Of a DNA stretch of 64,000 nucleotides, positions 43,354 through 53,248 are shown piece by piece. The notes below the pieces were generated by a model. The model did not search any database, was not told where the DNA came from, and was given only the letters and a program-made list of their open reading frames with translations. Positions within the stretch are counted from its first letter, which is position 1, and every line of letters begins with the position of its first letter. The translations under genes and the position numbers were made by a program. Location: contig NZ_CANLVZ010000001.1 in the NCBI RefSeq assembly GCF_947494755.1, forward strand, positions 124,001-188,000. The letters are read 5' to 3'. This stretch comes from an uncultured Tateyamaria sp. GTDB lineage: Bacteria; Pseudomonadota; Alphaproteobacteria; Rhodobacterales; Rhodobacteraceae.

Positions 43354-45645
43354 TCAGTCCCCGGGTTTTTCGGGTTTCGCCCGGTCTGCGGCCATCTCCT
43401 GGGCCGCTTGTGTGGCCGCAGCGGCGACCGTCTTTGTCTCGTCCTCGGTCAATTTGTGACCGTCTTCCAGACCCGGCAGGGCGACACGGACCTCGCGGCG
43501 GGCGAACTCAAGGCCGTTTTCCTCAAACGCTTTGTTCACACGATTGTAGATTTCCTTGCGCAGCACAAACTGAGTGCCGGGCTTGGCCATGAACTTGCCC
43601 CGGATCACGATGCCCACATCGTCAAACTCGAACACGCCCTGGCTTTTGAACGGTTGCAGGAAGTCGTCCTTGAACTGATCGAGCGCCATCATTTCCTGGC
43701 CAATCTTCTTGAACAGCTTGCGCACCTTTTCGGGGTCGGTGCCAAAAGGCACGGTAAAGCGCAGTTTCATGATCACCCAGTCACGCGAAAAGTTCGTGAT
43801 TTTGGGGATTTCGCCATAGGGCAGGGTGTGAACGGGCCCCTTATGGTGGCGCAACTGCATGGAGCGGATCGAGATTTTCTCGACCGTGCCCATGGTACCA
43901 TCAACCTCGACATATTCACCGGTGCGGAAGGCGTCATCGACCAGAAAGAAGATGCCAGACACCACATCCGTTACCAGTTTCTGTGCGCCAAAGCCGATGG
44001 CGAGGCCGACGATACCGGCACCGGCCAGCAGGGGTGTGGTGTCCACGCCGATATTGCTTAGCGCCAACAGAATGAACAGCACGACGATGGCGGCCTGCGA
44101 CACCCCAAGGATCAACGGCAAAACCGTGGACAGACGCGAGCCGCCCGCGCCGCCGCCATCGCCGGTGTCCTCGGTGTCGGGGTCATAGCCTGCCGAGGTT
44201 TGCTCGGCTGCCAACTTGCGGTTGATGTAAAGCGAGACGAGTTCATAGATGACGTAGCCGATCGAGATGATCATCAGGAACTCAAGCACATTGGCGGCCA
44301 GCCGTTCGCCCACACCGGCCGAGGCCAGACTGCCCGGCGTCATCCCCCAGAACCGCCCGATCAGGATCAGAACGATGCCAAAGACCACCACGCGGCCCAC
44401 CCGGATATAGGACCGTTTGGCCGCATAGTGGGCGCGTTCGGCGATAGGCCCCTCGCCGGTCATGGGCGGGGCCGCGTGTCGCACGATGGCGCGGATCGTC
44501 GTGTCCATCGCGGGGGCGAAAAACAGCAGGAACATGGTCTTGTAGTGGGGCGCATTGGCCAGCAGCTCGAAGTTGCCGTAGCTCACCACGATATTGACCA
44601 CCCACCACGTGCCGATCGACACCACGATCGCGAAAATGGGGTAAATCCGCGCGATCTGCTCTTCGATGGGACTGACGTCGGCGTCTGCCCCACGCATCAT
44701 CGTGACCAGTCCTTCGCGATAGCGCCAGATCACAAAGACCAGATAGGCGTGCACCGCAAAGTTCAGCCAGAACCCAAGCCGGGTTTCCCCCATCGGCACC
44801 CCGTTGGCTGCATTGAACGGCAACAGAACGAAACTGAGCCCGATCAGGAACACCAGCCAGAAGTTGTGAAACACCATCGCCTTGGCGGTTTGATCATCCG
44901 TATACACGATCCGGTAGGTCGGATTGTCCGGCGCCATCAGAAAGCGGACAAAGGCCATCGCCATACGTGGCAAACCGATCAGGAATGGACCGACAAGCAT
45001 GATGAACGGATGATAGAACTGCGGCACCACGTAGACGGTGATCAGGTAGGCGGCGACGATAAAAACGCCCACTGCCACGATATTGCCCGTCAGGCGTGCA
45101 CCCAACGCCCCCAGTTTCTGGCGCAGGGTCTGATCGGCAGGGGCAACCGGCGGCAGCACCAGCCATTTGCGCACAATGCGGCGAAACGCCAACTCGACCG
45201 CGAGCCCGCCAAAGGTTGCAAGGGCAAAGAACCCGAGCAGGCGCAGCAAGCCGTCCACACCTAGAAAATTCCCAAAGTTCGAAAAGGCGCGGGCCTGACT
45301 GCTGAACATCAAGGGCACCCGCTTGATCGCCTCTGTGATCGTCGCCACGGCACCTGTGGTGGCGTGATAGAAAAAGTCGTTCACATCCGCGTCGTCGGCC
45401 CCTTCCTCAACCGCTTGCGCGTTCAGCTGATCCAGCAGCAGACCGCGCACCTGTGCGTCCGACAATCGCGAGATCAGCGCATTGGCGGCCTCTTCGGTCA
45501 GCGGGTCGGGCAGGGCCGGGGTTGCGCTGTCCGCCGCGTGCGAGGTGGTCGAGAACAAAGATTGTGCGTGGGCAGGTGCCGCCGCAAGCACCAGCGTCGC
45601 CAGGATCAGGCACAGGGGCCCCATGAGTGCATATTTAATGGTCAT
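43354..45645 (-). CDS. Large MscS-family mechanosensitive channel
   Basis: 763 residues. A signal peptide (MTIKYALMGPLCLILATLVLAAAPAHAQ) is followed by a periplasmic N-terminus, about 8-9 membrane helices and the MscS core: GAGIVGLAIGFGAQKLVTDVVSGIF (pore helix, split GxxxxGxGxQ pattern), then FRTGEYVEVDGTMGTVEKI and HTLPYGEIPKITNFSRDWV in the beta domain. It opens under membrane tension to release solutes. Only the C-terminal third is the conserved MscS part. The ATG at 45645 has a GGGGGA site; an upstream 55-residue extension is rejected because it has no signal-like start. Confidence 0.9.
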   Translation of the reverse strand: MTIKYALMGPLCLILATLVLAAAPAHAQSLFSTTSHAADSATPALPDPLTEEAANALISRLSDAQVRGLLLDQLNAQAVEEGADDADVNDFFYHATTGAVATITEAIKRVPLMFSSQARAFSNFGNFLGVDGLLRLLGFFALATFGGLAVELAFRRIVRKWLVLPPVAPADQTLRQKLGALGARLTGNIVAVGVFIVAAYLITVYVVPQFYHPFIMLVGPFLIGLPRMAMAFVRFLMAPDNPTYRIVYTDDQTAKAMVFHNFWLVFLIGLSFVLLPFNAANGVPMGETRLGFWLNFAVHAYLVFVIWRYREGLVTMMRGADADVSPIEEQIARIYPIFAIVVSIGTWWVVNIVVSYGNFELLANAPHYKTMFLLFFAPAMDTTIRAIVRHAAPPMTGEGPIAERAHYAAKRSYIRVGRVVVFGIVLILIGRFWGMTPGSLASAGVGERLAANVLEFLMIISIGYVIYELVSLYINRKLAAEQTSAGYDPDTEDTGDGGGAGGSRLSTVLPLILGVSQAAIVVLFILLALSNIGVDTTPLLAGAGIVGLAIGFGAQKLVTDVVSGIFFLVDDAFRTGEYVEVDGTMGTVEKISIRSMQLRHHKGPVHTLPYGEIPKITNFSRDWVIMKLRFTVPFGTDPEKVRKLFKKIGQEMMALDQFKDDFLQPFKSQGVFEFDDVGIVIRGKFMAKPGTQFVLRKEIYNRVNKAFEENGLEFARREVRVALPGLEDGHKLTEDETKTVAAAATQAAQEMAADRAKPEKPGD

Positions 45646-45740
45646 GTGTCCCCCGCGCGCTGTTTGCGTCTTGTGGGCATAGCGTGCGTTTCTGGGCGGC
45701 GTGACGCAAGGGGAAGGCGCGAGCATTTCGACAAACGCGC

Positions 45741-45769
45741 AAAAAAAAGGCCGAGCGCTAAGCTCGGCC
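45741..45769 (-). terminator. Strong rho-independent terminator after lysR
   Basis: On the minus strand GGCCGAGC and GCTCGGCC pair perfectly around a 5-base loop and are followed by TTTTTTTT (45741-45748). It is the strongest terminator in the window and lies 136 bases beyond the lysR stop. Confidence 0.85.
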
Positions 45770-45779
45770 AAGTCCAACA

Positions 45780-45785
45780 GGGAGG
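45780..45785 (-). ncRNA. Possible small RNA 3' region with CCTCCC motif
   Basis: The minus strand just before the terminator contains CCTCCC, an anti-Shine-Dalgarno type motif often seen in small regulatory RNAs of Rhodobacteraceae. The RNA would come from the lysR 3' end or its own promoter; the 5' end is not defined, so only the motif is given. This is a weak call. Confidence 0.2.
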
Positions 45786-45905
45786 TATGAAGATCGCGCC
45801 GAAGCGCCATGTCTCTTCACGGATCGAGTTAGGCCCGCCAATGCCCCCAATCAAGGCACTTTGTGAACTTCACATGACATGTCCGGCATGCACCATTTGC
45901 ATAGC

Positions 45906-46811
45906 TCAGGCGTTTTCTTTTTCCCTCAACATCTTACGGTAGGCTACCAGCTCGTCCTGCACAAAGTCGCGGAAGGCGGCGATCCGCTTGGATTGCCGTA
46001 ATTCTTCTGGATATGCCAGAAAAACGGGCACATCAGCAGACTCGATATCCGGCAGCACCTGCACGAGTCGCGCGTCGTTCAGGGCCACGTAGTCCGGCAA
46101 AATCCCAAGGCCCAGGTCCTGCAACACGGCCTGAAGCACCCCGAAGTAGTTGTTCACCGTCAACAGGCTGCGCACCTCATAGGTCAGCAAATGTTGCACC
46201 AAAGAAGAACTTGCCCCGACCTGCGCGGCCTTCACGCTTTGGCAGATCAGGCGATGATCGCGCAGGTCTTCCAGATCTTCGGGCACCCCGTTGGCATCGA
46301 GATAATTTTGTGTCGCAAAAAGCTGCATTTTGACGGTCATCAGTTTCTTGCGGACCAAGTCGGCCTGACTTGGCTCTTTCATGCGTATGGCCACGTCGGC
46401 CTCGCGCATCGGCAGGTCCAGCACCCGTTCCTCCAGCATCAGATCAACGCGCAGGTCGGGGTATTGGGCGTAGAGTTTCGCCAGCCGGGGGGCCAGCCAC
46501 AGCGTGCCGAACCCGATGGTGGTGGTCACACGCAGATCGCCAAACACTTCCTCTTCGCTGTCGCGAATGCGCGCGCTGGCGGTGTCGAGCCGCTTGTTCA
46601 TGGCCGTGGTCGCGTCAAACAGCAGCTCACCCTGTTCGGTCAGGATCAGCCCGCGTGCGTGCCGGTGAAACAGCGTCGCGTTCAGCGATTCCTCAAGCCC
46701 GCGGATCTGACGTGACACGGCCGACTGGCTGAGGTTCAGCTTGTCGCCCGCATGGGTCAGGCTGCCCGCGTCCGCAACCGCGTGAAAAATTCTGAGCTTG
46801 TCCCAATCCAT
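45906..46811 (-). CDS. LysR family transcriptional regulator
   Basis: 301 residues. N-terminal winged helix MDWDKLRIFHAVADAGSLTHAGDKLNLSQSAVSRQIRGLEESLN (HTH in 20-40), then a periplasmic-binding-protein-like effector domain. It is divergently transcribed from the indolepyruvate ferredoxin oxidoreductase gene with 187 bases between them, so it is the likely regulator of that gene and of itself. A 20-bp near-palindrome 30 bases upstream (46841-46860) is a good operator candidate. The long 3' tail reaches the strong terminator at 45741. Confidence 0.92.
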   Translation of the reverse strand: MDWDKLRIFHAVADAGSLTHAGDKLNLSQSAVSRQIRGLEESLNATLFHRHARGLILTEQGELLFDATTAMNKRLDTASARIRDSEEEVFGDLRVTTTIGFGTLWLAPRLAKLYAQYPDLRVDLMLEERVLDLPMREADVAIRMKEPSQADLVRKKLMTVKMQLFATQNYLDANGVPEDLEDLRDHRLICQSVKAAQVGASSSLVQHLLTYEVRSLLTVNNYFGVLQAVLQDLGLGILPDYVALNDARLVQVLPDIESADVPVFLAYPEELRQSKRIAAFRDFVQDELVAYRKMLREKENA

Positions 46812-46840
46812 ATTCCGAACATCCGTAAAATTTGCCTGAC

Positions 46841-46860
46841 ACTACATCAATTGACGTAGT
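46841..46860. promoter_or_regulatory. 20-bp near-palindrome between lysR and the IOR gene
   Basis: ACTACATCAATTGACGTAGT is a palindrome with one mismatched pair. It fits a LysR-type binding site. On the minus strand TTGATG in it, with TACGGA 17 bases on, can serve as a weak lysR promoter. Confidence 0.6.
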
Positions 46861-46908
46861 TTCACACCGCACGGGTAAGGGGAACATGAAGATAACAAAA
46901 ATATGTGT

Positions 46909-46935
46909 ATACAGGTCAGTCTTTGTGACCTATAT
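46909..46935. promoter_or_regulatory. Second inverted repeat in the lysR/IOR gap
   Basis: ATACAGGTCA and TGACCTATAT are inverted copies (nine of ten matches) spaced by GTCTTTG. The AGGTCA/TGACCT arms resemble operators of GntR or MarR-type regulators. A third, small palindrome GCATA-GA-TATGC follows at 46940-46951. The region 46890-46960 is unusually AT-rich. Confidence 0.5.
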
Positions 46936-46998
46936 TTGAGCATAGATATGCAAGACTAGGTTGTATCTGGTAATGTCAGTCGGGCAGGGAGGCCGCGC

Positions 46999-49900
46999 AT
47001 GAGCACGCAAAAGATTTCACTGAACGACCGGTATGACTTGGATAAAAGCCCTGTGCTGCTCAATGGCACGCAGGCGTTGGTGCGTTTGATGCTGATGCAA
47101 AAGGCGCGTGACGTTGCCGCAGGGCTGAACACCGCCGGTTTGGTGACAGGCTATCGCGGATCCCCGCTTGGGGCCGTCGATCTGCAGATGCTGCGCGCGG
47201 CCAAGCAGCTTGCCGCCGCCGATGTGACCTTTCAGCCCGGCCTGAACGAGGACCTGGCCGCCACCGCCCTGTGGGGGGCACAGCAGGCCGAAGTGCGGGG
47301 CGAAGGCAAGTATGATGGCGTCTTTGGTCTGTGGTACGGCAAGGGACCCGGCGTGGACCGTACGGGCGACGTGATGCGCCACGCCAATATGGCGGGCTCC
47401 TCGACCCATGGCGGCGTGCTGATGGCAATGGGGGATGACCATACCGGCGAATCCTCGACCGTGCTGCACCAATCCGAATTTGCGATGGTGGACGCCTACA
47501 TGCCCGTCGTTTCGCCCGCAGGTGTGCAGGAGATCATGGATTACGGCCTTTATGGCATCGCGCTTAGTCGCTATGCGGGCGTCTGGGTTGGTCTCAAGAC
47601 GATGAAGGACACGGTTGAGGCCACGTCCGTGGTGGATGGCGATCCGCATCGTCTGAAATTCGTGCCTGCCAATTATCCCATGCCCGAAGGCGGGCTGAAC
47701 ATTCGCCTGGTAGATGAGCGCATCGCCCAAGAGGCGCGCTTGATAGATCACAAACGCTATGCCGCCGAAGCCTTTGCGAATGCGAACAAGATGGACAAGC
47801 GGATGTGGGGCAAGCCAGGTGCCAAGATCGGGTTGGTTGCGGCAGGCAAGAACTGGCTTGATCTGGTCCATGCCCTGTCACTGCTGAACATTGACGCCGA
47901 TGAGGCTGAGCGGCTTGGCATCACCACCTACAAGGTCGGTCAGACCTGGCCGCTGGATATGAAGGGCTTTAACGACTGGGCCGAGGGCCTCGATCTGATT
48001 GTCGTGGTCGAGGAAAAGCGCAAGCTGATCGAGGTGCAGATCAAGGAAGCGATCTTTGACAACCGGCAGGGCCGCCGCGTTTATGGCGGCACCAAGGAGG
48101 GGCGCGAATTCTTCAGCGCGAAATGGGCACTTGATCCGGTCGAGATCGCGACCAAGCTGGGTCAGGTCCTGATCGACGAGGGGCGCGAGACCGACGGCAT
48201 CAAGGCGGGCATGCTGACGCTGGACGAGGCGCGTCGGTCCGACAATGCCGAGGAAATCGCCGCCCGTTTACCCTATTTCTGCTCGGGCTGTCCGCACAAC
48301 TCCTCCACGAAGGTGCCCGAGGGCAGTCGCGCCTATGCGGGCATCGGCTGCCACTTCATGGCGCAGTGGATGGACCGCGAAACACTTGGCTACACCCATA
48401 TGGGCGGCGAGGGCGTGAACTGGATTGGCGAGGCGCCGTTTTCCAAGCGAAACCACGTGTTCCAGAACCTTGGCGACGGCACCTACAACCACTCCGGCGT
48501 GCAGGCAATCCGGGCGGCTTTGGCTGCGGGTACCAACATCACCTACAAGATCCTCTACAACGACGCCGTCGCCATGACCGGGGGTCAGACAAACGAAGGC
48601 GGACTTGATCCATACCGCATCGTGAACGAAGTCCGCGCGATGGGCTGCGAAAACGTCGTCGTGGTCTATGACGACAAGGAAGACGTGGATCTCTCCCGCT
48701 TCCCGTCCGGCGTGCCCACCCACGAACGCGCGGACTTGCAAAGCGTGCAGGAACGGCTGGCCAAGACCGAAGGTGTCAGCGTCATGGTCTATGTCCAGAC
48801 CTGCGCGGCCGAAAAGCGCCGCCGCCGCAAGCGCGGAACCTTCCCCGACATCGACAAGCGCGTGTTCATCAACACCGATGTTTGCGAGGGCTGCGGCGAT
48901 TGCGGGGTGCAGTCCAACTGCGTCTCCATCGTGCCTGTCGAGACCGAGTTGGGCCGAAAGCGCGCGATTGATCAATCCTCCTGCAACAAGGATTTTTCCT
49001 GCGTAAAAGGGTTCTGCCCGTCCTTCGTGACGCTTGAAGGCGCGCAGGTGAAGAAGCAGGCGACCACCACGCTGGACCTGCCCGACCTGCCGATGCCGCG
49101 CCTGCCCGCGATCCGGGGCACGTGGAATGTCGTGATCACCGGGGTCGGGGGCACGGGCGTCGTCACCATCGGGGCCGTCATGGCCCAGGCCGCCCATATC
49201 GACGGCAAGGGTGCCGGCATGATGGAGATGGCGGGCCTCGCCCAGAAGGGCGGTGCGGTGCATATCCACTGCCGTCTTGCCAATGATCCCCACGACATCA
49301 GCGCCATTCGCGTGGCGACCGGCGAGGCGGACGCCCTGATCGGCGGCGATCTGGTGGTGAGTGCGGGGGCCAAGACGCTCGGGCTGACCAGTGCGGGGCG
49401 CACCGGCGCGGTCGTGAACAGCCACGAGATCATCACCGGCGATTTCACACGTGACACCGAATTCCTGTTGCCGACCGACCGGCTTGCCCTCGCGCTTGAG
49501 GCGCGGATGCGCGACCGGGTGGATATGTTTGATGCCTCCGAGCTTGCCAAGGCCACGATGGGGGACTCGATCTTTTCCAACATGATGATCTTTGGGGCCG
49601 CCTGGCAGCGCGGTCTTGTGCCGCTGAGCTATGAGGCGATCACTGTGGCCATCGATCTGAACGGCACCGCCGTCGACAAGAACCTGCGCGCCTTTGAAAT
49701 CGGGCGGTGGGCGGTGCTGCACCCCGAAGAAGCGGCGCGGGTGTCGGCTCCGAACGTTATCCAACTGCCCAAAACTGTTGAGGACAAGATCGCCTTCCGC
49801 ACCGATCATCTGGTGAAATACCAGTCCAAACGGCTCGCCAAACGCTATCGCAAGCTGGTGGATGGGGTTGCAGACGAAACGGTGAAAGAGGCGGTTGCCA

Positions 49901-50400
49901 AGGGCTATCACAAGCTGCTGGCCTACAAGGACGAATACGAGGTCGCGCGCCTGCATCTCGATACCGAGGCCAAGGCGCGTACGCAGTTCGACGGCGATTT
50001 CAAGATGAAATTCCACCTCGCTCCGCCGCTGTTGTCCAAGGAAGGATCAGACGGGCGGCCCATGAAAAAGGAATACGGGCCCGGCATGATGCGCAACTTC
50101 CGGCTGCTGGCGCGGATGAAAGGGCTGCGGGGCACGCCGCTGGACCCGTTCGGCTACACCGCCGAGCGCAAGATGGAACGCGCGCTGATCAAACAATATG
50201 AGGCGGACATGAAAGAGGTGCTGCCCAAGCTTGATGATCAGACCCGTGACGCGGTTATGGCATTGGCGGCCCTTCCGTTGGATATTCGCGGGTTCGGACC
50301 GGTCAAACAGGCCAATGAGGCCAAGGCCGCCAAGCGTCGCGAGGAATTGCTGGCCGTGATCCGCGCCGGGGGCAGCCCGCGCGCCATGGCCGCACAATAG
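46999..50400 (+). CDS. Indolepyruvate ferredoxin oxidoreductase family protein (fused)
   Basis: 1133 residues, a fused alpha-beta-gamma type 2-oxoacid:ferredoxin oxidoreductase. The N-terminal thiamine-pyrophosphate pyrimidine domain starts after 60 residues (GLVTGYRGSPLGAVDL), a second TPP domain has MAQWMDRETLGYTHMGGEGVNW and ILYNDAVAMTGGQ. Cysteine-rich segment CEGCGDCGVQSNC and CNKDFSCVKGFCPS (about 630-675) hold iron-sulphur ligands. The C-terminal third carries the gamma-type domain (VVITGVGGTGVVTIGAVMAQAA). Such enzymes oxidise aryl- or branched 2-oxoacids to acyl-CoA; the substrate is unknown. The start at 46999 follows a GGAGG-like GGCAGGGAGG at about 46984. Confidence 0.92.
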   Translation: MSTQKISLNDRYDLDKSPVLLNGTQALVRLMLMQKARDVAAGLNTAGLVTGYRGSPLGAVDLQMLRAAKQLAAADVTFQPGLNEDLAATALWGAQQAEVRGEGKYDGVFGLWYGKGPGVDRTGDVMRHANMAGSSTHGGVLMAMGDDHTGESSTVLHQSEFAMVDAYMPVVSPAGVQEIMDYGLYGIALSRYAGVWVGLKTMKDTVEATSVVDGDPHRLKFVPANYPMPEGGLNIRLVDERIAQEARLIDHKRYAAEAFANANKMDKRMWGKPGAKIGLVAAGKNWLDLVHALSLLNIDADEAERLGITTYKVGQTWPLDMKGFNDWAEGLDLIVVVEEKRKLIEVQIKEAIFDNRQGRRVYGGTKEGREFFSAKWALDPVEIATKLGQVLIDEGRETDGIKAGMLTLDEARRSDNAEEIAARLPYFCSGCPHNSSTKVPEGSRAYAGIGCHFMAQWMDRETLGYTHMGGEGVNWIGEAPFSKRNHVFQNLGDGTYNHSGVQAIRAALAAGTNITYKILYNDAVAMTGGQTNEGGLDPYRIVNEVRAMGCENVVVVYDDKEDVDLSRFPSGVPTHERADLQSVQERLAKTEGVSVMVYVQTCAAEKRRRRKRGTFPDIDKRVFINTDVCEGCGDCGVQSNCVSIVPVETELGRKRAIDQSSCNKDFSCVKGFCPSFVTLEGAQVKKQATTTLDLPDLPMPRLPAIRGTWNVVITGVGGTGVVTIGAVMAQAAHIDGKGAGMMEMAGLAQKGGAVHIHCRLANDPHDISAIRVATGEADALIGGDLVVSAGAKTLGLTSAGRTGAVVNSHEIITGDFTRDTEFLLPTDRLALALEARMRDRVDMFDASELAKATMGDSIFSNMMIFGAAWQRGLVPLSYEAITVAIDLNGTAVDKNLRAFEIGRWAVLHPEEAARVSAPNVIQLPKTVEDKIAFRTDHLVKYQSKRLAKRYRKLVDGVADETVKEAVAKGYHKLLAYKDEYEVARLHLDTEAKARTQFDGDFKMKFHLAPPLLSKEGSDGRPMKKEYGPGMMRNFRLLARMKGLRGTPLDPFGYTAERKMERALIKQYEADMKEVLPKLDDQTRDAVMALAALPLDIRGFGPVKQANEAKAAKRREELLAVIRAGGSPRAMAAQ

Positions 50401-50486
50401 CGTCATGGCTGCGTCATAGAGGCTAGGCAGACTTGGCTTGGCCCCTTAGATAGGGCCTATAGAGACAGACCTTTTCAGAGGCTCCG

Positions 50487-51368
50487 ATGCCCAACCGCAA
50501 CCGGCAGATCACCCGCGAAATCAGCTATTCCCATTCGGCGGAAACGAAGGGCGGTCGCGCGCTGATCCGGCTGATGGAGAATACGACGGGCCGGCTGCGG
50601 CTGATCAAGCGCGCCCAAGGCTACGAGGACGAAGTGGCGGCTGGCCGTGATTTCTGGGCAGTGATGGTCGAACGCTATGGGCTGAGCCTGGATGTGGTGG
50701 GCGGATCGCTTGACAATATTCCGCGTAATAAGCCACTGATTGTAATAGCAAATCACCCCTACGGGATTCTGGATGGTCTGATTATGGGTCACATCCTGTC
50801 CATGGTGCGCGGTGATTTTAGGATCATGGCCAACTCGGTCTTCAAAAAGGCCGAAGAGTTGAACCGCGTGCTGCTGCCCATCAGCTTTGCTGACACCCGC
50901 GAAGCGATGGCGCTGAATGTGGCCACGCGCAAGGAATCGTTGCGCTATCTGGGGACGGGTGGGGCCATCGGTATCTTTCCGGGTGGCACTGTCAGCACCG
51001 CCGCCAAGCCGTTCTCTCGGCCCATGGATCCCGGCTGGCGCAGCTTTACCGCCCGCATGGTGGCCAAATCCGAGGCGACGGTGGTTCCGCTCTATTTCGA
51101 CGGACACACAAGCCGTCTGTTCCAGATCGCAAGTCACACTCATAACACCCTACGCCTTGGTCTGTTGATCAAAGAGTTCAAAAAGCGGGTCGATACGCCG
51201 GTGCGCGTTGTGATCGGCGACCCTATCGAGCGGGCGGTTTTGGACCCAATGGCCGGGAACCCCAAACAGATGATGGAATTCCTGCGCAAAGCCACGTATG
51301 AGCTGAACCCGAACCCGGTGAAGGTCTTTGATCTGGGCTATGAATTCGAAGAGCGGCACCGCAGCTAG
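50487..51368 (+). CDS. Lysophospholipid acyltransferase family protein
   Basis: 293 residues. Acyltransferase block I reads [12 protein letters not shown] (about 87-98), where histidine and aspartate are five residues apart as in the hemolysin-like branch (NHPxGxxDG) instead of the four of PlsC. Later motifs [15 protein letters not shown] and [16 protein letters not shown] are conserved in this branch. It adds an acyl chain to a lysolipid in membrane-lipid synthesis, possibly including lyso-ornithine lipid; the substrate is inferred only. murI follows after 11 bases. Confidence 0.87.
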   Translation: MPNRNRQITREISYSHSAETKGGRALIRLMENTTGRLRLIKRAQGYEDEVAAGRDFWAVMVERYGLSLDVVGGSLDNIPRNKPLIVIANHPYGILDGLIMGHILSMVRGDFRIMANSVFKKAEELNRVLLPISFADTREAMALNVATRKESLRYLGTGGAIGIFPGGTVSTAAKPFSRPMDPGWRSFTARMVAKSEATVVPLYFDGHTSRLFQIASHTHNTLRLGLLIKEFKKRVDTPVRVVIGDPIERAVLDPMAGNPKQMMEFLRKATYELNPNPVKVFDLGYEFEERHRS

Positions 51369-51379
51369 GGCAGCGCAAC

Positions 51380-52189
51380 ATGGCAGTTGGCATTTTTGAT
51401 TCCGGTCTGGGCGGCTTGACCGTACTGGACGCTGCGCAAACGCGGCTGCCGGATGTGGAATTCATCTATCTCGCCGACAGCGCCAATGCCCCTTATGGCG
51501 TGCGCACGGCGGATGACATCTATGCGCTGACCTGCGCGGCGGTGCAGCGGTTGTTCGATGCGGGTTGTGATCTGGTGATTTTGGCGTGCAACACCGCGTC
51601 GGCAGCAGCCTTGCGGCGCATGCAGGAAGGTTGGGTGCCAGAGGGCAAACGTGTGCTTGGCGTATTCGTCCCGATGATCGAGGCGCTGACAGAGCGGCAG
51701 TGGGGCGACAATTCCCCGCCGCGTGAGGTTGGCGTGCAGCATGTGGCTTTGTTTGCGACGCCTGCCACCGTTGCAAGCCGCGCGTTCCAACGCGAGTTGG
51801 CGTTTCGTGCCATCGGCGTGGATGTCGAGGCGCAGGCCTGCGGCGGTGTGGTTGATGCCATCGAAGACGGCGACATGATCCTGGCGGATGCGCTGGTGCG
51901 CAGCCATGTGGATGCGCTGAAACGCAAGATGCCATCGCCGCAAGCGGCCATCCTTGGCTGCACCCACTATCCGCTGATGCAGGAGCAGTTTCAGGACGCG
52001 CTTGGGGCGGACGTGGCGGTCTATTCGCAGGCCAGCCTCGTGGGCGAAAGCCTCGCCGACTATCTGACCCGCCATCCCGACAAGATGGGCACGGGGGCCT
52101 CGGCCTATCTGACCACGGGCGATCCCAAGACCGTGAGCACCCGCGCCACCCAGTTTTTGCGACGACAGATCAGCTTTGATGCCGCTTGA
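51380..52189 (+). CDS. murI: Glutamate racemase
   Basis: 269 residues. It makes D-glutamate for peptidoglycan. Two catalytic cysteines are seen in [14 protein letters not shown] (about 68-81) and [10 protein letters not shown] (about 191-200), together with [13 protein letters not shown] near the N-terminus. The gene lies 11 bases after the acyltransferase and 26 bases before argC in the same direction; the three may be one transcript. Confidence 0.95.
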   Translation: MAVGIFDSGLGGLTVLDAAQTRLPDVEFIYLADSANAPYGVRTADDIYALTCAAVQRLFDAGCDLVILACNTASAAALRRMQEGWVPEGKRVLGVFVPMIEALTERQWGDNSPPREVGVQHVALFATPATVASRAFQRELAFRAIGVDVEAQACGGVVDAIEDGDMILADALVRSHVDALKRKMPSPQAAILGCTHYPLMQEQFQDALGADVAVYSQASLVGESLADYLTRHPDKMGTGASAYLTTGDPKTVSTRATQFLRRQISFDAA

Positions 52190-52215
52190 TCTGACCCTTT
52201 TCTGGACTTGAAAAC

Positions 52216-53244
52216 ATGATGTACAATATCGCAATTCTGGGCGCTTCCGGCTACACGGGCGCTGAACTGATCCGGTTGATCGCCGGGCATCCCTTCATTG
52301 AAATTAAAGCCTTGGGGGCTTTTTCGAAAGCGGGTCAACCGCTCGCGGCGGTGTTTCCGCATCTGCGCCACCTCGATCTGCCTGATATGGTGGCTTTTGA
52401 TCGGATCGATTGGGCGGGCATTGATCTGTGTTTCTGCGCGCTGCCCCACAAAACGAGCCAGGAGGTCATCTCGGGCCTGCCGCGTGATCTGAAGATCGTG
52501 GACCTGTCTGCCGACTTCCGGCTGCGCGACCCAGAGGCCTATGCCAAATGGTACGGCAATCCGCACAGCGCGGTCGAGATGCAGGGCGAGGCCGTTTATG
52601 GCCTGACCGAGTTTTACCGGGACGAGATCGCTGCGGCGCGTTTGGTCGCCGGGACCGGGTGCAATGCTGCCACGGGCCAGTTTGCGCTACGGCCTTTGAT
52701 TGCAGCAAGGGTGATTGATCTGGACGACATCATCCTCGACCTCAAAGCGGCTGTGTCCGGTGCGGGGCGGGCGCTCAAGGAAAACTTGCTGCATGCGGAA
52801 TTGTCCGAAGGCTATCACGCCTATGCCACGGGCGGGACGCACCGGCATTTGGGGGAGTTCGATCAGGAATTCAGCAAGGTCGCCGGGCGCGAGGTCCACA
52901 TCCAGTTCCAGCCGCACCTGATCCCGGCCAATCGGGGGATTTTGGGCACCGCCTATGTCAAAGGGGAAGCGCAGGTGATCCATGACACGCTGGCGTCGGC
53001 ATACGCTGCGGAGCCATTCATCGAAGTGCTGCCCATGGGCGAGGTTCCGAGCACGCGGCACATCCGTGGATCGAATTTTTGTCATATTGGCGTGGCCCCT
53101 GATCGGATTTCGGGGCGCCCGGTGGTTGTGGCAGCACTCGACAATTTGACGAAAGGGTCATCGGGCCAAGCGTTGCAAAACGCCAATCTGATGTTAGGTA
53201 TATCCGAGACCGAGGGGCTGATGATGGCCCCGCTATTCCCGTGA
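52216..53244 (+). CDS. argC: N-acetyl-gamma-glutamyl-phosphate reductase
   Basis: 342 residues, the short type. It reduces N-acetylglutamyl phosphate to the semialdehyde in arginine synthesis. [16 protein letters not shown] (NADP-binding, 6-21), the catalytic Cys in [12 protein letters not shown] and the final [19 protein letters not shown] are conserved. A double ATG (52216 and 52219) leaves the exact start open by one codon. ccmE begins 4 bases after its stop. Confidence 0.95.
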   Translation: MMYNIAILGASGYTGAELIRLIAGHPFIEIKALGAFSKAGQPLAAVFPHLRHLDLPDMVAFDRIDWAGIDLCFCALPHKTSQEVISGLPRDLKIVDLSADFRLRDPEAYAKWYGNPHSAVEMQGEAVYGLTEFYRDEIAAARLVAGTGCNAATGQFALRPLIAARVIDLDDIILDLKAAVSGAGRALKENLLHAELSEGYHAYATGGTHRHLGEFDQEFSKVAGREVHIQFQPHLIPANRGILGTAYVKGEAQVIHDTLASAYAAEPFIEVLPMGEVPSTRHIRGSNFCHIGVAPDRISGRPVVVAALDNLTKGSSGQALQNANLMLGISETEGLMMAPLFP

Positions 53245-53248
53245 GCCT

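Noticed and set aside
48268-50016. Minus-strand open frame opposite the indolepyruvate oxidoreductase, 582 codons
   Set aside because: The opposite strand encodes a conserved multi-domain enzyme; this frame shows no motifs and has the biased composition of a shadow frame.
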